Below, piece by piece: positions 8,673 through 17,322 of a stretch of 64,000 bases of DNA (the stretch's first letter is position 1; the number at the start of each line of letters is the position of its first letter). Origin of the DNA: Jatrophihabitans sp. (GTDB lineage Bacteria > Actinomycetota > Actinomycetes > Mycobacteriales > Jatrophihabitantaceae); contig JAICKR010000002.1 of assembly GCA_025927835.1 (NCBI GenBank), positions 1 to 64,000 of the forward strand, given 5' to 3'. The position numbers and the translations under genes are program-made. A model generated the notes under the pieces. The model worked only from the letters and a program-made list of their open reading frames with translations, was not told the DNA's origin and ran no database searches.

Positions 8673-9131
8673 ATGCCCGCGATGAGCTTCGAGCGCGAGT
8701 TGCTCGTCACCGCCGGACCTGACGACAGTTGGAAGGTGCTCACCGACGTCCCGCGACTCGTGTCGTGGGTGACCATCGTCGACCAGGCCAAGGAACTCGA
8801 GTATCTCGAGAGCTACACGGCCGTGCTCATGGACAAGCTCGGCCCGTTCAAGCTGCGCGCCGATCTCGCCATCACGGTGAGCGAGGTGGAGGTCGGCCGA
8901 CGGATCCGGGTGCGCGCGAACGGCGAGGACCGGCAGGTGTCCTCGCGCATCGGCGTGGACGCAGTACTCACCCTCGAACCGGCCGAGGACGGCCGCACCC
9001 GGGTGCGCGTCTCCGGAACCTACGAGGTCGTCGGCCGGGTCGCGACCCTCGGCTCGGGCATGATCAAGCAGAAGGCAACCAAGATCATCGACGAATTCTT
9101 CACGCACACGGCTGCCGAACTCGGAGGCTGA
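8673..9131 (+). CDS. SRPBCC (CoxG-like) protein
   Basis: A 152-residue START/Bet v1-like domain of the CoxG type, commonly encoded beside molybdenum hydroxylase subunits, where it is thought to help assembly or membrane recruitment. Family features are the opening SFERELLVTAGPDDSWKVLTDVPRLVSW and the closing amphipathic helix (LGSGMIKQKATKIIDEFF). ATG 8673 has AGGAG 4-5 nt upstream. It is 4 bp before the subunit M gene, so it belongs to the hydroxylase operon. Direct function is inferred from family context only. Confidence 0.82.
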   Translation: MPAMSFERELLVTAGPDDSWKVLTDVPRLVSWVTIVDQAKELEYLESYTAVLMDKLGPFKLRADLAITVSEVEVGRRIRVRANGEDRQVSSRIGVDAVLTLEPAEDGRTRVRVSGTYEVVGRVATLGSGMIKQKATKIIDEFFTHTAAELGG

Positions 9132-9135
9132 CCCA

Positions 9136-9930
9136 GTGCTGCCCGAGTTCACCCTCAGCCGGCCGGCGGACATCGACGAGGTCTTGCGCGAGCTCAACGC
9201 CGACGTCGTGCCCTATGCCGGGGGCACCGAACTGCTGCTCGCCATGAAGATGGGGCTGCTCGTCCCGTCCGGACTGGTCGATCTCAAGCGGATCCCGGCG
9301 CTGCGCGAGATCTCCGCCTCCGAGTCCGCGATCGTGATCGGCGCCGGCGCGACCCACGACGAGGTCGCGCGGCACGAGCTCATTCAGGCCCATGCGCCGC
9401 TGCTCGTCCAGGTGGAGCAGAACGTCGGCAACGCGCGGGTCCGCAGCCAGGGCACGATCGGCGGCAACCTATGCTTCGCCGAACCGCGCTCCGATCTGCT
9501 GGCGCTGCTCGCCGCGTTCGACGCGACCGTGCTGCTGCGGTCGGTGCGCGGGGACCGGACCCTGGCGATGGCCGAGTTCGTGCTCGGCCCGTACTGGACC
9601 GACCGCGCGGAGGACGAACTGCTCGTCTCGGTCGCGATCCCGCGGCCGTGCCCGACCGGCGCGTACGTGAAGCTGCAGGTCACCGAGCGGCCGACTGTCG
9701 GGGTGGCCGCCGTCCGAACCGCAGCGGGGCGGTGCCGCGTCGTCGTCGGCTCGGTGACCGAGGTCCCGCTCGTCGTCGCCGGTGCGTCCTGGGACGACAT
9801 CGATGCGGACGGAATCGTCGCGCAGGTCGAGCCGGTCTCCGACATCGCAGGCTCGGCCGAGTACAAGAAGCACATCACCGGCGTCTACGTGCGGCGTGCC
9901 GTCGCCCTGGCCCGCGACGGTGCCGTATGA
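9136..9930 (+). CDS. Molybdenum hydroxylase FAD subunit (CoxM/xanthine dehydrogenase subunit M type)
   Basis: This 264-residue subunit carries FAD and passes electrons from the iron-sulfur subunit to an acceptor. The PCMH-type FAD motifs are present: YAGGTELLLAMKMG near residue 27 and the second glycine-rich block VRSQGTIGGNLCFAEPRSD near residue 102. GTG start at 9136 has GGAGG upstream. It ends in an ATGA overlap with the small iron-sulfur subunit gene, in the order M-S-L usual for three-subunit hydroxylases. Confidence 0.92.
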   Translation: MLPEFTLSRPADIDEVLRELNADVVPYAGGTELLLAMKMGLLVPSGLVDLKRIPALREISASESAIVIGAGATHDEVARHELIQAHAPLLVQVEQNVGNARVRSQGTIGGNLCFAEPRSDLLALLAAFDATVLLRSVRGDRTLAMAEFVLGPYWTDRAEDELLVSVAIPRPCPTGAYVKLQVTERPTVGVAAVRTAAGRCRVVVGSVTEVPLVVAGASWDDIDADGIVAQVEPVSDIAGSAEYKKHITGVYVRRAVALARDGAV

Positions 9931-10439
9931 GCAGCGCCACCGGCTCGGCAGCGGGGTCGACCAGCGAGATCGCGACCACCGTCAACGGCGCCGCGTACCG
10001 CGGCTCGGTGGCCAACCGCACCACCCTCGCGGCCTACCTGCGTGACGAGTTGGGCCTCAAGGGAACCAAGGTGAGCTGCGAGCTGCAGGTGTGCGGCGTG
10101 TGTTCGGTGCTGGTCGACGGCCGGCCGGTGAGCTCGTGCACCTATCTCGCGGCCGACATCGACGGCCGGACGGTCGAGACCGTCGAGGGGCTTGCGACCG
10201 GCGAGCGCATGCACGAGTTGCAACGCGCGTTCGTGCGTAACTTCGCGCTGCAGTGCGGCTTCTGCACGCCCGGCTTCCTGATGATGTCCAAGGCGCTGCT
10301 CGAGCGGAACCCGGACCCGACCGAGGACGAGATCCGCGAGTACCTGGACGGCAACATCTGCCGGTGCACCGGCTACCAGCCGATCATCGCCGCCGTGCTC
10401 GAAGCGGCCGCCGAACTGCGCGGAGTCGGCGTTGACTGA
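9927..10439 (+). CDS. Molybdenum hydroxylase [2Fe-2S] subunit (CoxS type)
   Basis: A 170-residue electron-transfer subunit with two [2Fe-2S] domains. The plant-ferredoxin-type cluster is at about residues 52-72 (C-x4-C-x2-C, then C in SSCTYL). The helical-domain cluster is at about 110-150 (CGFC ... CRC). ATG 9927 overlaps the previous stop as ATGA; the reading frame is open further upstream but that part is antisense-like and overlaps subunit M. A serine/glycine-rich N-terminal extension of about 12 residues is present. No cysteine ligand is missing. Confidence 0.93.
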   Translation: MSSATGSAAGSTSEIATTVNGAAYRGSVANRTTLAAYLRDELGLKGTKVSCELQVCGVCSVLVDGRPVSSCTYLAADIDGRTVETVEGLATGERMHELQRAFVRNFALQCGFCTPGFLMMSKALLERNPDPTEDEIREYLDGNICRCTGYQPIIAAVLEAAAELRGVGVD

Positions 10440-12732
10440 GCGCGAGCACGGCGTCGTCGGCCGCTCCGTCCAGCGCCGTGACCTGTTGGAGAAGGTCACC
10501 GGAGCCGCGGTGTATGCCGTCGACGTCGAGCCGTCCGGGACGCTGCACGCGAAGGTCGTGCGCTCCAGCTATGCGCACGCCCAGCTCGTCCGCATCGACG
10601 CCGAGGCGGCGCTCGCGATGCCGGGTGTGGTCGCGGTCGTGACGGCCGAGGACATCAAGGACCTGTTCCCCCGCTTCGGCCACATCGTCGCCGATCACTA
10701 CATCCTGGCCACCGGCAAGGTGCGCTACTACGGCGAGCCGGTCGCCCTCGTCGTCGCGGAGACCCTCGCCGCCGCGTCCGACGCGGCCGCGCAGGTCGAG
10801 GTGCACTACTCCGAACTGCCGGCGGTGATGTCGGCCGCCGATGCGCTGGCGCCGTCCGCCCCGCTCGTGCACGACGAGGCGTTCGTGGTGAGCCCGGACG
10901 AGTCGTTCACCGCGATGGCGGCGACGCCGACTGCGGACGAGGTGCTCGAGCGCGACAACGTCGCCCACGAGGTGACCCTCGGTTGGGGCGATGTCGACGC
11001 CGCGCTCGCCTCCGCGCATCTGGTGGTCAGCAACGAGGGCATGAAGTTCCCGATGCTCTACGCGTACGCCATGGAGCCGTACAACGCGGTCGCGACCTAC
11101 ACCGATCACCAGCTGGACGTGATCAGCACCGCGCAGCACCCGTTCATGGTGCGCACCGACCTTGCGCGGATCTTCGATCTGCCGCTGTCCCGGGTGCGCG
11201 TCCAGGTGCCCTATCTCGGCGGCGGCTACGGCTCGAAGTCCTACACGAAGGTCGAGCCGCTGGCCGCGGTGGGCTCGTGGGCCACCGGGCGCCCGGTCAA
11301 GCTCGTGCTCGACGTCGAAGAGGCGATCTACACGACGCGCGCCGACTCGGCCGAGGTGAACGTGCGCACCGCGTTCGACGCCGACGGCACGATCCTCGCC
11401 CGCGACATCGAGATGATCCTCGACTCGGGCGCGTACGCCGACAACAGCCCGCTCGTCGTGGCGAAGGCGGCGAACCGCAGCTTCGGCCCGTACCGCGTAC
11501 CCAACCTGCGCGTGCGCGGCCGCTCGGTCTACACCAACACCTCGCCGGCCTCGTCATACCGCGGCTTCGGCGCGCCGCAGGGTTCGTTCGCCGGCGAGAT
11601 CAACCTGGACAAGGCCGCCGACCTGCTGGGCATCGACAGTGCCGAGTTGCGCCGGCGCAACCTCGTCGGCCCGGGGGAGGAGATCCTGCCGGGAAAGCGC
11701 GGCCTCGACGCCGACCTGCGGGCCGACCTCGAGTTGCTCGTCGGTTCGCTGCGCCGCGACGCCAGCAACGCGCAGTCGTCCGGCATCGGCTACGCGCTCA
11801 CCGCCTCGGACGCCGGCGCGTTCCCGGTCTCGACCGCGCACGTCCGGCTGCAGACCGACGGCTCGGTGGTCGTCCTGAGCGGATCGACCGAGATGGGCCA
11901 GGGCAGCCGCTCCGCGTTGGCCCAGATCGCCGCGGAGGAACTCGGGGTCGAGCTCATCGCCGTCAGCGTGTCGCAGTCGGACACCGCGACCGTGGCCTAC
12001 GAACGGACCACCGGCGCAAGCCGGACGACGACGCTCACCGGGCTCGCGCTGCAACGCGCGTGTGCCGACGCCCGTGCCAAGGCGGCCGACATGGCGGCCG
12101 AGGTGTTCGGCTGGCCGGTCGAGACGATCCAACCGGCACCCGGGGGGGTCCTCGGGCCGGAGGAGAAGTTCGTCGGCTTCGGCGAGGTGATCATGCGCTG
12201 GTTCGGCGCTGCCGCCGGCGAGATCACCGGCGTCGGCCTCGTCCGGCGCGACGGCGCCACGCAGAAGATGCCGCCGTTCTGGGAGTGCGGGATCGTCGGC
12301 GTCGAGGTCTCCGTCGAGCCGGACACCGGTCAGGTCGACGTGCGTCAACTCGTGACGGTCGCCGACGTCGGCTTCGCCATCAACCCGCACGCGGTCGAGG
12401 GTCAGGATCTCGGCGCGGCGACGCAGGGGCTGGGCGCGGCGCTGTTCGAGGAGCTGGTCTACGAAGGACCGCAGCTCGTCAACCCGAACGTGGTCGACTA
12501 CCGGGTGCCGCGGATGCGTGATGTGCCGGCGAAGATCGACACGATCATCGTGGAGCGCCGCGACGGCATCGGGCCCTACGGTGCGAAGGGCGCCGGCGAG
12601 GGTGCGTTGAACCCGATGACGGCCGCGGTTGCCATCGCGGTCGGGCGCGCCACGGGCAAGTGGCCGACGCGGGTACCGCTCACTCCGGAGCGTGTCTGGC
12701 GGCTGCTCAACGACCTGCCCGACGATTCGTAA
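10432..12732 (+). CDS. Molybdenum hydroxylase large subunit (xanthine dehydrogenase family, molybdopterin-binding)
   Basis: This 766-residue catalytic subunit hydroxylates an activated carbon with water-derived oxygen. Seen: the aldehyde-oxidase a/b hammerhead at the N-terminus (VVGRSVQRRDLLEKVTGAAVYAVDV), the Mo-cofactor block SYRGFGAPQGSF near residue 374, GSTEMGQGSR near 483, and the catalytic glutamate in GAKGAGEGALNP near 714. The form I carbon-monoxide dehydrogenase loop (AYxCSFR) is absent, so CO oxidation is unlikely. Relatives act on purines, nicotinate, quinolines and aldehydes. TTG start at 10432 overlaps the iron-sulfur subunit by 8 bp, with GGAG upstream. Confidence 0.92.
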   Translation: MTEREHGVVGRSVQRRDLLEKVTGAAVYAVDVEPSGTLHAKVVRSSYAHAQLVRIDAEAALAMPGVVAVVTAEDIKDLFPRFGHIVADHYILATGKVRYYGEPVALVVAETLAAASDAAAQVEVHYSELPAVMSAADALAPSAPLVHDEAFVVSPDESFTAMAATPTADEVLERDNVAHEVTLGWGDVDAALASAHLVVSNEGMKFPMLYAYAMEPYNAVATYTDHQLDVISTAQHPFMVRTDLARIFDLPLSRVRVQVPYLGGGYGSKSYTKVEPLAAVGSWATGRPVKLVLDVEEAIYTTRADSAEVNVRTAFDADGTILARDIEMILDSGAYADNSPLVVAKAANRSFGPYRVPNLRVRGRSVYTNTSPASSYRGFGAPQGSFAGEINLDKAADLLGIDSAELRRRNLVGPGEEILPGKRGLDADLRADLELLVGSLRRDASNAQSSGIGYALTASDAGAFPVSTAHVRLQTDGSVVVLSGSTEMGQGSRSALAQIAAEELGVELIAVSVSQSDTATVAYERTTGASRTTTLTGLALQRACADARAKAADMAAEVFGWPVETIQPAPGGVLGPEEKFVGFGEVIMRWFGAAAGEITGVGLVRRDGATQKMPPFWECGIVGVEVSVEPDTGQVDVRQLVTVADVGFAINPHAVEGQDLGAATQGLGAALFEELVYEGPQLVNPNVVDYRVPRMRDVPAKIDTIIVERRDGIGPYGAKGAGEGALNPMTAAVAIAVGRATGKWPTRVPLTPERVWRLLNDLPDDS

Positions 12733-12777
12733 CCTGGCAATGCGCGGCATCCCGGTGTCTTGCTGCGTGCAATGAAT

Positions 12778-12794
12778 TTGGATACGGTATTCAC
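12778..12794. promoter_or_regulatory. Predicted GntR/FCD operator, site 4 (with promoter 12760-12788)
   Basis: TTGGATAC-G-GTATTCAC is close to a full palindrome. Its centre lies on the -10 box of TTGCTG (12760-12765), 17-nt spacer, TACGGT (12783-12788). It is 19 nt before the LLM start at 12814 and would control the long EutA-like/cupin/Rieske/ThDP operon. Confidence 0.75.
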
Positions 12795-12813
12795 TCAGAG
12801 CCGAGGGAGCGAT

Positions 12814-13836
12814 ATGAGCAAGATCGAGTTCGGCATTCGGGTGCCCAACTCCGGCCCCCTGTCCAGTGTCGACAACCTGGTCAGGACGGCGAAGAGTGCC
12901 GAAGCGCTCGGGTACGACACGGTGTGGGTGCACGACCACATCGTCTGGAGCTCGGAGATGCATCGGCACCACATCTCCTCCGGTTCCAAGGAGGCCATCA
13001 CCGACGATCAGACGGCCGACTTCTACGAATCGCTGTCGGTGCTCGCGTTCCTCGCCGCGCACACGGAGCGGGTCAAGCTCGGCGTGGCCTGCATCGTGAT
13101 GCCTACGCATAACCCGATCTATCTGGCCAAGCAGACCGCGACGATCGACCAGCTCACGAAGGGCCGGCTGCAGGTCGGCGTCGGGCTCGGTTCGCGCGCG
13201 ACCGAGGGCTCGAACGAGTTCGACGTCTTCCAGGTGCCCTTCAAGCGGCGCGCTTCGCTGACCGACGAGTACATCGACGTCATGAAGAAGATCTGGACCG
13301 AGCCGTTGGCCACCCACGAGGGCCGTACCATCCAGTTCAACGAGGCCGAGGTCTTCCCGAAGCCGGTGCAGCGCCCGCACCCGCCGATCTGGGTGGGCGG
13401 CTGGACGGACAAGGCCGCGGAGCGCACCGGCCGGATCGGAGACGGCTGGATCCCCGGCTGGCTCTCGCCCGAGGAGATGGTGCACGGCGTCGAGGTGCTG
13501 CGGCGTACGGCCGAAGAACACGACCGCGACCCGGACAAGATCCAGATCGGCGTCGAGAAGCTGACGGCCATCGCGAAGACCCAGGACGAGGCGTACCGGC
13601 GCGCGCTGCCCACCGTGGAGACGAGCAGCAAGACCTACGAGCGGGACGTGGACGACCTGGAGTTCGCCAAGCAGCGGCACATCTTCGGCTCGGTCGACGA
13701 TGTGCGCGAGCGGGTGCAGGCGTTCGTGAACTCCGGCGTCACGCACTTCGAGCTCAAACTGATGTACGGCTCCATCGACGAGATGGACGAGCAGATGCAG
13801 CTCTGGGCCGAGACGATCATGCCGGAATTCCGCTGA
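12814..13836 (+). CDS. LLM class F420/flavin-dependent oxidoreductase
   Basis: A 340-residue luciferase-like enzyme with the family strands FGIRVPNSGPLSS, GYDTVWVHDHIVWSS and IWVGGWTDKAAERTGRIGDGWIPGW. Start ATG 12814 has GAGGGAG upstream; a TTG at 12760 in frame would place the operator inside the gene and is rejected. It heads the operon running to 21729. It likely uses FMNH2 or F420H2; substrate unknown. It is a different subfamily from the LLM enzyme at 7658, so it is not a recent duplicate. Confidence 0.88.
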   Translation: MSKIEFGIRVPNSGPLSSVDNLVRTAKSAEALGYDTVWVHDHIVWSSEMHRHHISSGSKEAITDDQTADFYESLSVLAFLAAHTERVKLGVACIVMPTHNPIYLAKQTATIDQLTKGRLQVGVGLGSRATEGSNEFDVFQVPFKRRASLTDEYIDVMKKIWTEPLATHEGRTIQFNEAEVFPKPVQRPHPPIWVGGWTDKAAERTGRIGDGWIPGWLSPEEMVHGVEVLRRTAEEHDRDPDKIQIGVEKLTAIAKTQDEAYRRALPTVETSSKTYERDVDDLEFAKQRHIFGSVDDVRERVQAFVNSGVTHFELKLMYGSIDEMDEQMQLWAETIMPEFR

Positions 13837-13865
13837 GTCCGCGACGACACGAAGGATCCGCTGCC

Positions 13866-15476
13866 TTGGCGCACGACCACCACGACCATCATCATCATCA
13901 CCACGATGACGACGATGACGACTTCGTGTACATCACCGACGACGGTGTCGAGGAAACCTTCGAGCCCGACCCCGACGAGCCACCGGTCGACCAGGTTCGG
14001 CTGACCACGGTCGGCATCGATATCGGCTCGGCCACCGCGCATTTCCTGCTGTCCCGCATCACGCTGCGCCGGCTCGGCCAGGCGATGATGAGCCGGTTCG
14101 AGGTCGTGAAGAAGGAAGAGCTCTACCGGTCGGGCATCGCGTTCACGCCCTACCGTTCGGCGACCGAGATCGACGCCGACGCCCTCTCCGCATTCTTCGA
14201 CGACCACTTCGCCAAATCCGGCGTGACCCACGAAGAGCTGGACACCGGCATCGTCATGCTCACCGGCGAGGCCGCGCGCAAGACGAATGCCCGGTCGATC
14301 GCCGCGTTGTTCGCCGGCTCGATGGGCAAGTTCGTCTGCACCTCGGCCGGGCACCTGCTCGAAGCGCGCATGGCGGCCAACGGCTCCGGCGCCGTTGCGC
14401 AGTCGCGCGAGCAGGGCAGCACCATCGTCAACGTCGACATGGGCGGCGGCACCACCAAGTTCACGCTGATCCGCGACGGCGAGCTCGTGGCATCGGCCGC
14501 GCTGAACGTTGGCGGCCGGCTCGTCGCGATCGAGGACGGTGTCGTCGCGCGGATCGACGACGCGGCCCGGCTCGCCGCCGCCCATGTCGGCATCGCCCTC
14601 ACGCTCGGCGAACCGCTCGCCGACGCGGACCGGCGCCTGCTGTGCGCCACGCTGGCCGACAGCGTCGTCGAGTACCTGACGAAGTCGGCCGCCGACTTCT
14701 CCGAGTTGACCAACCGGCTGCTGCTCACCGAGCCGATCGACGGGCTCATCGACGTCGCCGACGTCATCATGTCCGGTGGCGTCGCCGAGTACCTGGACAA
14801 TCCGGGGGAGGACGCGGCCGATCTCGGCCCGACGCTGGCCCAGGAGCTGTCCAGCCGGCTCGCGCACGCCGGTCGCCAGCTACAGGCTGCGTCCGAGCGC
14901 ATGCGGGCCACGGTCGTCGGGCTCTCGCAGTTCACCACGCAGCTGTCGGGGGACACCGTCTACATCTCCTCCGCACAGGCCACCCCGCAACGCAACCTGC
15001 CCGTCGTCCCGGTCAGTCTCAGCCATCTCGGCGAGGACCCGACGCCCGAACGGGTCACCGACGCGGTCCGCGACGGACTAGCCGCGTCCGGGCGCGAGGA
15101 CCTGCTCGACCCGGTTGCCGTGTCACTGGAGTGGGATGGGCGGCCCTACTACCGCACCTTGGTCGCGATTGCGCAGGGGATCGTGACCGCGGCGAAGACG
15201 GTGCTACCCGAGGGCCCGATCGTCGTCACCCTGACCCAGGACTGCGCACGGTCACTCGGCACCGCGCTGGCCGAGGTGGTCGGCGGCGAACGCGAGGTCG
15301 TCTGCGTGGACGGCCTGCACCTGTCGGAGAACGACTTCATCGACGTCGGCGACGCGATCCAGAACGGCCGCGTGGTGCCGGTGGTGGTCAAGACCCTGGT
15401 CTTCCCCGAGACGAGGGCGGAAACGGTGGCCGGGCAGACCGGCCGGTTCGTCGAAGTAGGCGGCCAGTTGCTGTGA
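13866..15476 (+). CDS. EutA-like reactivating-factor ATPase with a His/Asp-rich N-terminal tail
   Basis: A 536-residue protein of the EutA family (reactivase of coenzyme B12-dependent ethanolamine ammonia-lyase; actin-like ATPase fold). Phosphate-1 loop TVGIDIGSATAHFLLSRI is near residue 49, phosphate-2 VDMGGGTTKFTLI near 193 and adenosine loop VIMSGGVAEYLD near 300. The first 20 residues are almost only His and Asp, probably a metal-binding tail. The TTG start at 13866 has AAGGA about 10 nt upstream. No ethanolamine ammonia-lyase (EutB/EutC) or other B12 enzyme is in the window, so the client is unknown. It may repair a cofactor or metal site in a neighbouring enzyme. Confidence 0.8.
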   Translation: MAHDHHDHHHHHHDDDDDDFVYITDDGVEETFEPDPDEPPVDQVRLTTVGIDIGSATAHFLLSRITLRRLGQAMMSRFEVVKKEELYRSGIAFTPYRSATEIDADALSAFFDDHFAKSGVTHEELDTGIVMLTGEAARKTNARSIAALFAGSMGKFVCTSAGHLLEARMAANGSGAVAQSREQGSTIVNVDMGGGTTKFTLIRDGELVASAALNVGGRLVAIEDGVVARIDDAARLAAAHVGIALTLGEPLADADRRLLCATLADSVVEYLTKSAADFSELTNRLLLTEPIDGLIDVADVIMSGGVAEYLDNPGEDAADLGPTLAQELSSRLAHAGRQLQAASERMRATVVGLSQFTTQLSGDTVYISSAQATPQRNLPVVPVSLSHLGEDPTPERVTDAVRDGLAASGREDLLDPVAVSLEWDGRPYYRTLVAIAQGIVTAAKTVLPEGPIVVTLTQDCARSLGTALAEVVGGEREVVCVDGLHLSENDFIDVGDAIQNGRVVPVVVKTLVFPETRAETVAGQTGRFVEVGGQLL

Positions 15477-15504
15477 CATTCGAACTCTGGAGGAATGAAG
15501 CCCG

Positions 15505-16611
15505 ATGACCCAACCGGAACGCAAGACCGAGATCGAGTTCAAGACGCACTCGTACGTGCTCTACATGCAGGACAAGTACGACGCGTACCGCAAGTGGCTC
15601 GAGCAGGAAAACCTGCCGGCCTACGACGGGAAGTTCATCCCGAACGTCCGCACGCTCGAACTGGGCGATTGGCCGCGCCGCAAGGCCCGTGGTGCGTTCC
15701 TCGAGTTCCGCGACCAGAACGTGTCCGAGTGCTATGTCACCGAGATCGCGGCAGGCGAGAGCCTTCCCCCGCAGCGGCAGATGTACGAGGAGATCGTCGT
15801 CGTCGCCGACGGCCAGGGCGCGACCACGCTCTGGTGGGACGAGAACAGCCCGCGGCACACCATCGAATGGCATCGCGGCAGCCTGTTCGCGATCCCGCTC
15901 AACTGCAACTACGAGCACATCAACACGAGCGGAAGCCAGCCGGCCCGGCTGCTGTCGCTCACCGACGCGCCGGTCACCTGGGACCTGTACCGCGACCCGG
16001 GATTCATCTTCAACAGCAACTACCAGTTCCGGGACCGCTTCGACCCGGACATCTCCGACTTCTACAAGCGGCCCGGTAAGTACCTCACCGAGTACTACGG
16101 CGGCATCCTCGACACCGCGTTCGTGTCCGACCTGCGCGAGGTGAAGCTCGTGCCGCGGTCCAAGCGCGGGGCCGGCACGATGAACATGTACATCCACCTC
16201 GCGGGCAGCACGATGTTCGCGCACATCTCCGAGTTCCCGGTCGGCACGTACAAGAAGGCGCACCGGCACGGTGTCGGCGCACATGTCTACACGCTCGACT
16301 CGACCGGCTACACGATGATGTGGAAGGACGGCGAGGAGCCGCAGCGCTACGACTGGCAGGAAGGCACCGTCGTCTCGCCGCCGGCCGGCTACTGGCACCA
16401 GCACTACAACACCGGCCCGATCCCGGCCAAGTTCGTCGCGCTGCACGCTTCGGTCGCGCTCGGCGGCGACGCGGCCAAGGACGGCAAGGGTCTCGAGCAG
16501 ATCGACTACGCCTACGAGGACTCGGCGATGCGCGAGATGTACATCGAGGAGTGCCGCAAGAACGGCGTCGAGGTGCGGATGAAGGAAGTCAGCAGCACCG
16601 ATCACTCGTAG
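15505..16611 (+). CDS. Bicupin-domain protein (dioxygenase-like)
   Basis: A 368-residue protein with two cupin barrels, about residues 60-160 and 225-330. The second barrel keeps likely metal ligands: HRHGVGAH near 253-260 and WHQHYN near 296. The first has a poorer ligand set. Gentisate-1,2-dioxygenase-type and related bicupins have this layout, but the identity is not certain. The start ATG 15505 follows GGAGG by 12 nt; it lies 28 bp after the EutA-like gene and 44 bp before the Rieske gene. Together with the Rieske protein it could form an iron-dependent oxygenase or isomerase step. Function inferred only to fold level. Confidence 0.75.
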   Translation: MTQPERKTEIEFKTHSYVLYMQDKYDAYRKWLEQENLPAYDGKFIPNVRTLELGDWPRRKARGAFLEFRDQNVSECYVTEIAAGESLPPQRQMYEEIVVVADGQGATTLWWDENSPRHTIEWHRGSLFAIPLNCNYEHINTSGSQPARLLSLTDAPVTWDLYRDPGFIFNSNYQFRDRFDPDISDFYKRPGKYLTEYYGGILDTAFVSDLREVKLVPRSKRGAGTMNMYIHLAGSTMFAHISEFPVGTYKKAHRHGVGAHVYTLDSTGYTMMWKDGEEPQRYDWQEGTVVSPPAGYWHQHYNTGPIPAKFVALHASVALGGDAAKDGKGLEQIDYAYEDSAMREMYIEECRKNGVEVRMKEVSSTDHS

Positions 16612-16655
16612 GCACCGCCTGGTGTGTCTACGCCGGGCACGAAAGGGGGCGCGCG

Positions 16656-17021
16656 TTGACCGACGTATTCGTCGCGCGCGCCGAGGAGTTCGACGGCGAC
16701 GCCCGGCTCGCCGTCGAACACGGCCCGATCCAGATTCTGGTGTTCCGGCACGCGGGCCGCTTCTACGCGTTCGAGAACCGGTGCGCCCACAGCGGCGGAC
16801 CGGTCGCCGAGGGCACGGTGCTCGGTCGGGTGGAGGCGGTCCTCGGGCCGGACATGACCTGCCTCGGCGAGCGGTTCTCGACCGACGAACTGCATCTCGT
16901 GTGCCCCTGGCACGGCTGGGAGTACGACCTCGAGACCGGGGAGTACGCCGGGGACCGATCGGTCCGGATCAACCGGTTCGATGTCGTCGAGCGGGACGGA
17001 GCGGTCTATGTCCGCGCATGA
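16656..17021 (+). CDS. Stand-alone Rieske [2Fe-2S] protein
   Basis: A 121-residue electron-transfer protein with the Rieske ligands C43-x-H45 and C83-x2-H86. The gap between the two ligand pairs is 37 residues rather than the usual 16-17, with an inserted segment at about 57-77 that includes an extra Cys69. TTG start 16656 has AAGGGGG upstream. It overlaps the next small gene by 14 bp. It is too small to be an oxygenase alpha subunit and most likely feeds electrons to a partner. Confidence 0.85.
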   Translation: MTDVFVARAEEFDGDARLAVEHGPIQILVFRHAGRFYAFENRCAHSGGPVAEGTVLGRVEAVLGPDMTCLGERFSTDELHLVCPWHGWEYDLETGEYAGDRSVRINRFDVVERDGAVYVRA

Positions 17022-17322
17022 GCTGAGATCCGCCGAGGCGGTCGAGTTGGCGGACGCCATGTCCGCGCTCACCGGATGCGTCGATGCCGCACTCGTCGCA
17101 GGCGGCGTCGCCGCGATACCCGCGCCGGTGGTGCAGCAGATGTTCGCCCTCGCGGTGAAGCTCTACGCGGCCCAGCGGGCGGGCGGCCTCGATTTCCCGC
17201 CCGTGCCCGAGGGGGAGAGCGTCAACGCGACCGAGGTGTCCGTGGCGACGACCGCCCTGCTGGCCGCGGCGAACCTGGACCTCTTCGAACTCAGCCTGTG
17301 GCGGCACTGGGGCCGGCCGTGA
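17008..17322 (+). CDS. Small helical protein of unknown function
   Basis: I do not recognise this 104-residue protein. It is rich in Ala, Leu and Val and looks all-helical, with no signal peptide. ATG 17008 has GGAG 8 nt upstream and is preferred to ATG 16981. It overlaps both neighbours: 14 bp with the Rieske gene and GTGA with the amidohydrolase. That tight coupling suggests a stoichiometric partner, perhaps a small subunit of the amidohydrolase or the docking partner of the Rieske protein. Confidence 0.7.
   Translation: MSAHELRSAEAVELADAMSALTGCVDAALVAGGVAAIPAPVVQQMFALAVKLYAAQRAGGLDFPPVPEGESVNATEVSVATTALLAAANLDLFELSLWRHWGRP

Noticed and set aside
10432-12732. Carbon-monoxide dehydrogenase large subunit (coxL)
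   Set aside because: Gene order and a CoxG-like neighbour suggest cox, but the active-site loop is SYRGFGAPQ, not the AYxCSFR of form I CO dehydrogenase.
13866-15476. Ethanolamine utilisation operon
   Set aside because: Only the EutA-like ATPase is present; no EutB, EutC or microcompartment shell gene is seen in the window.
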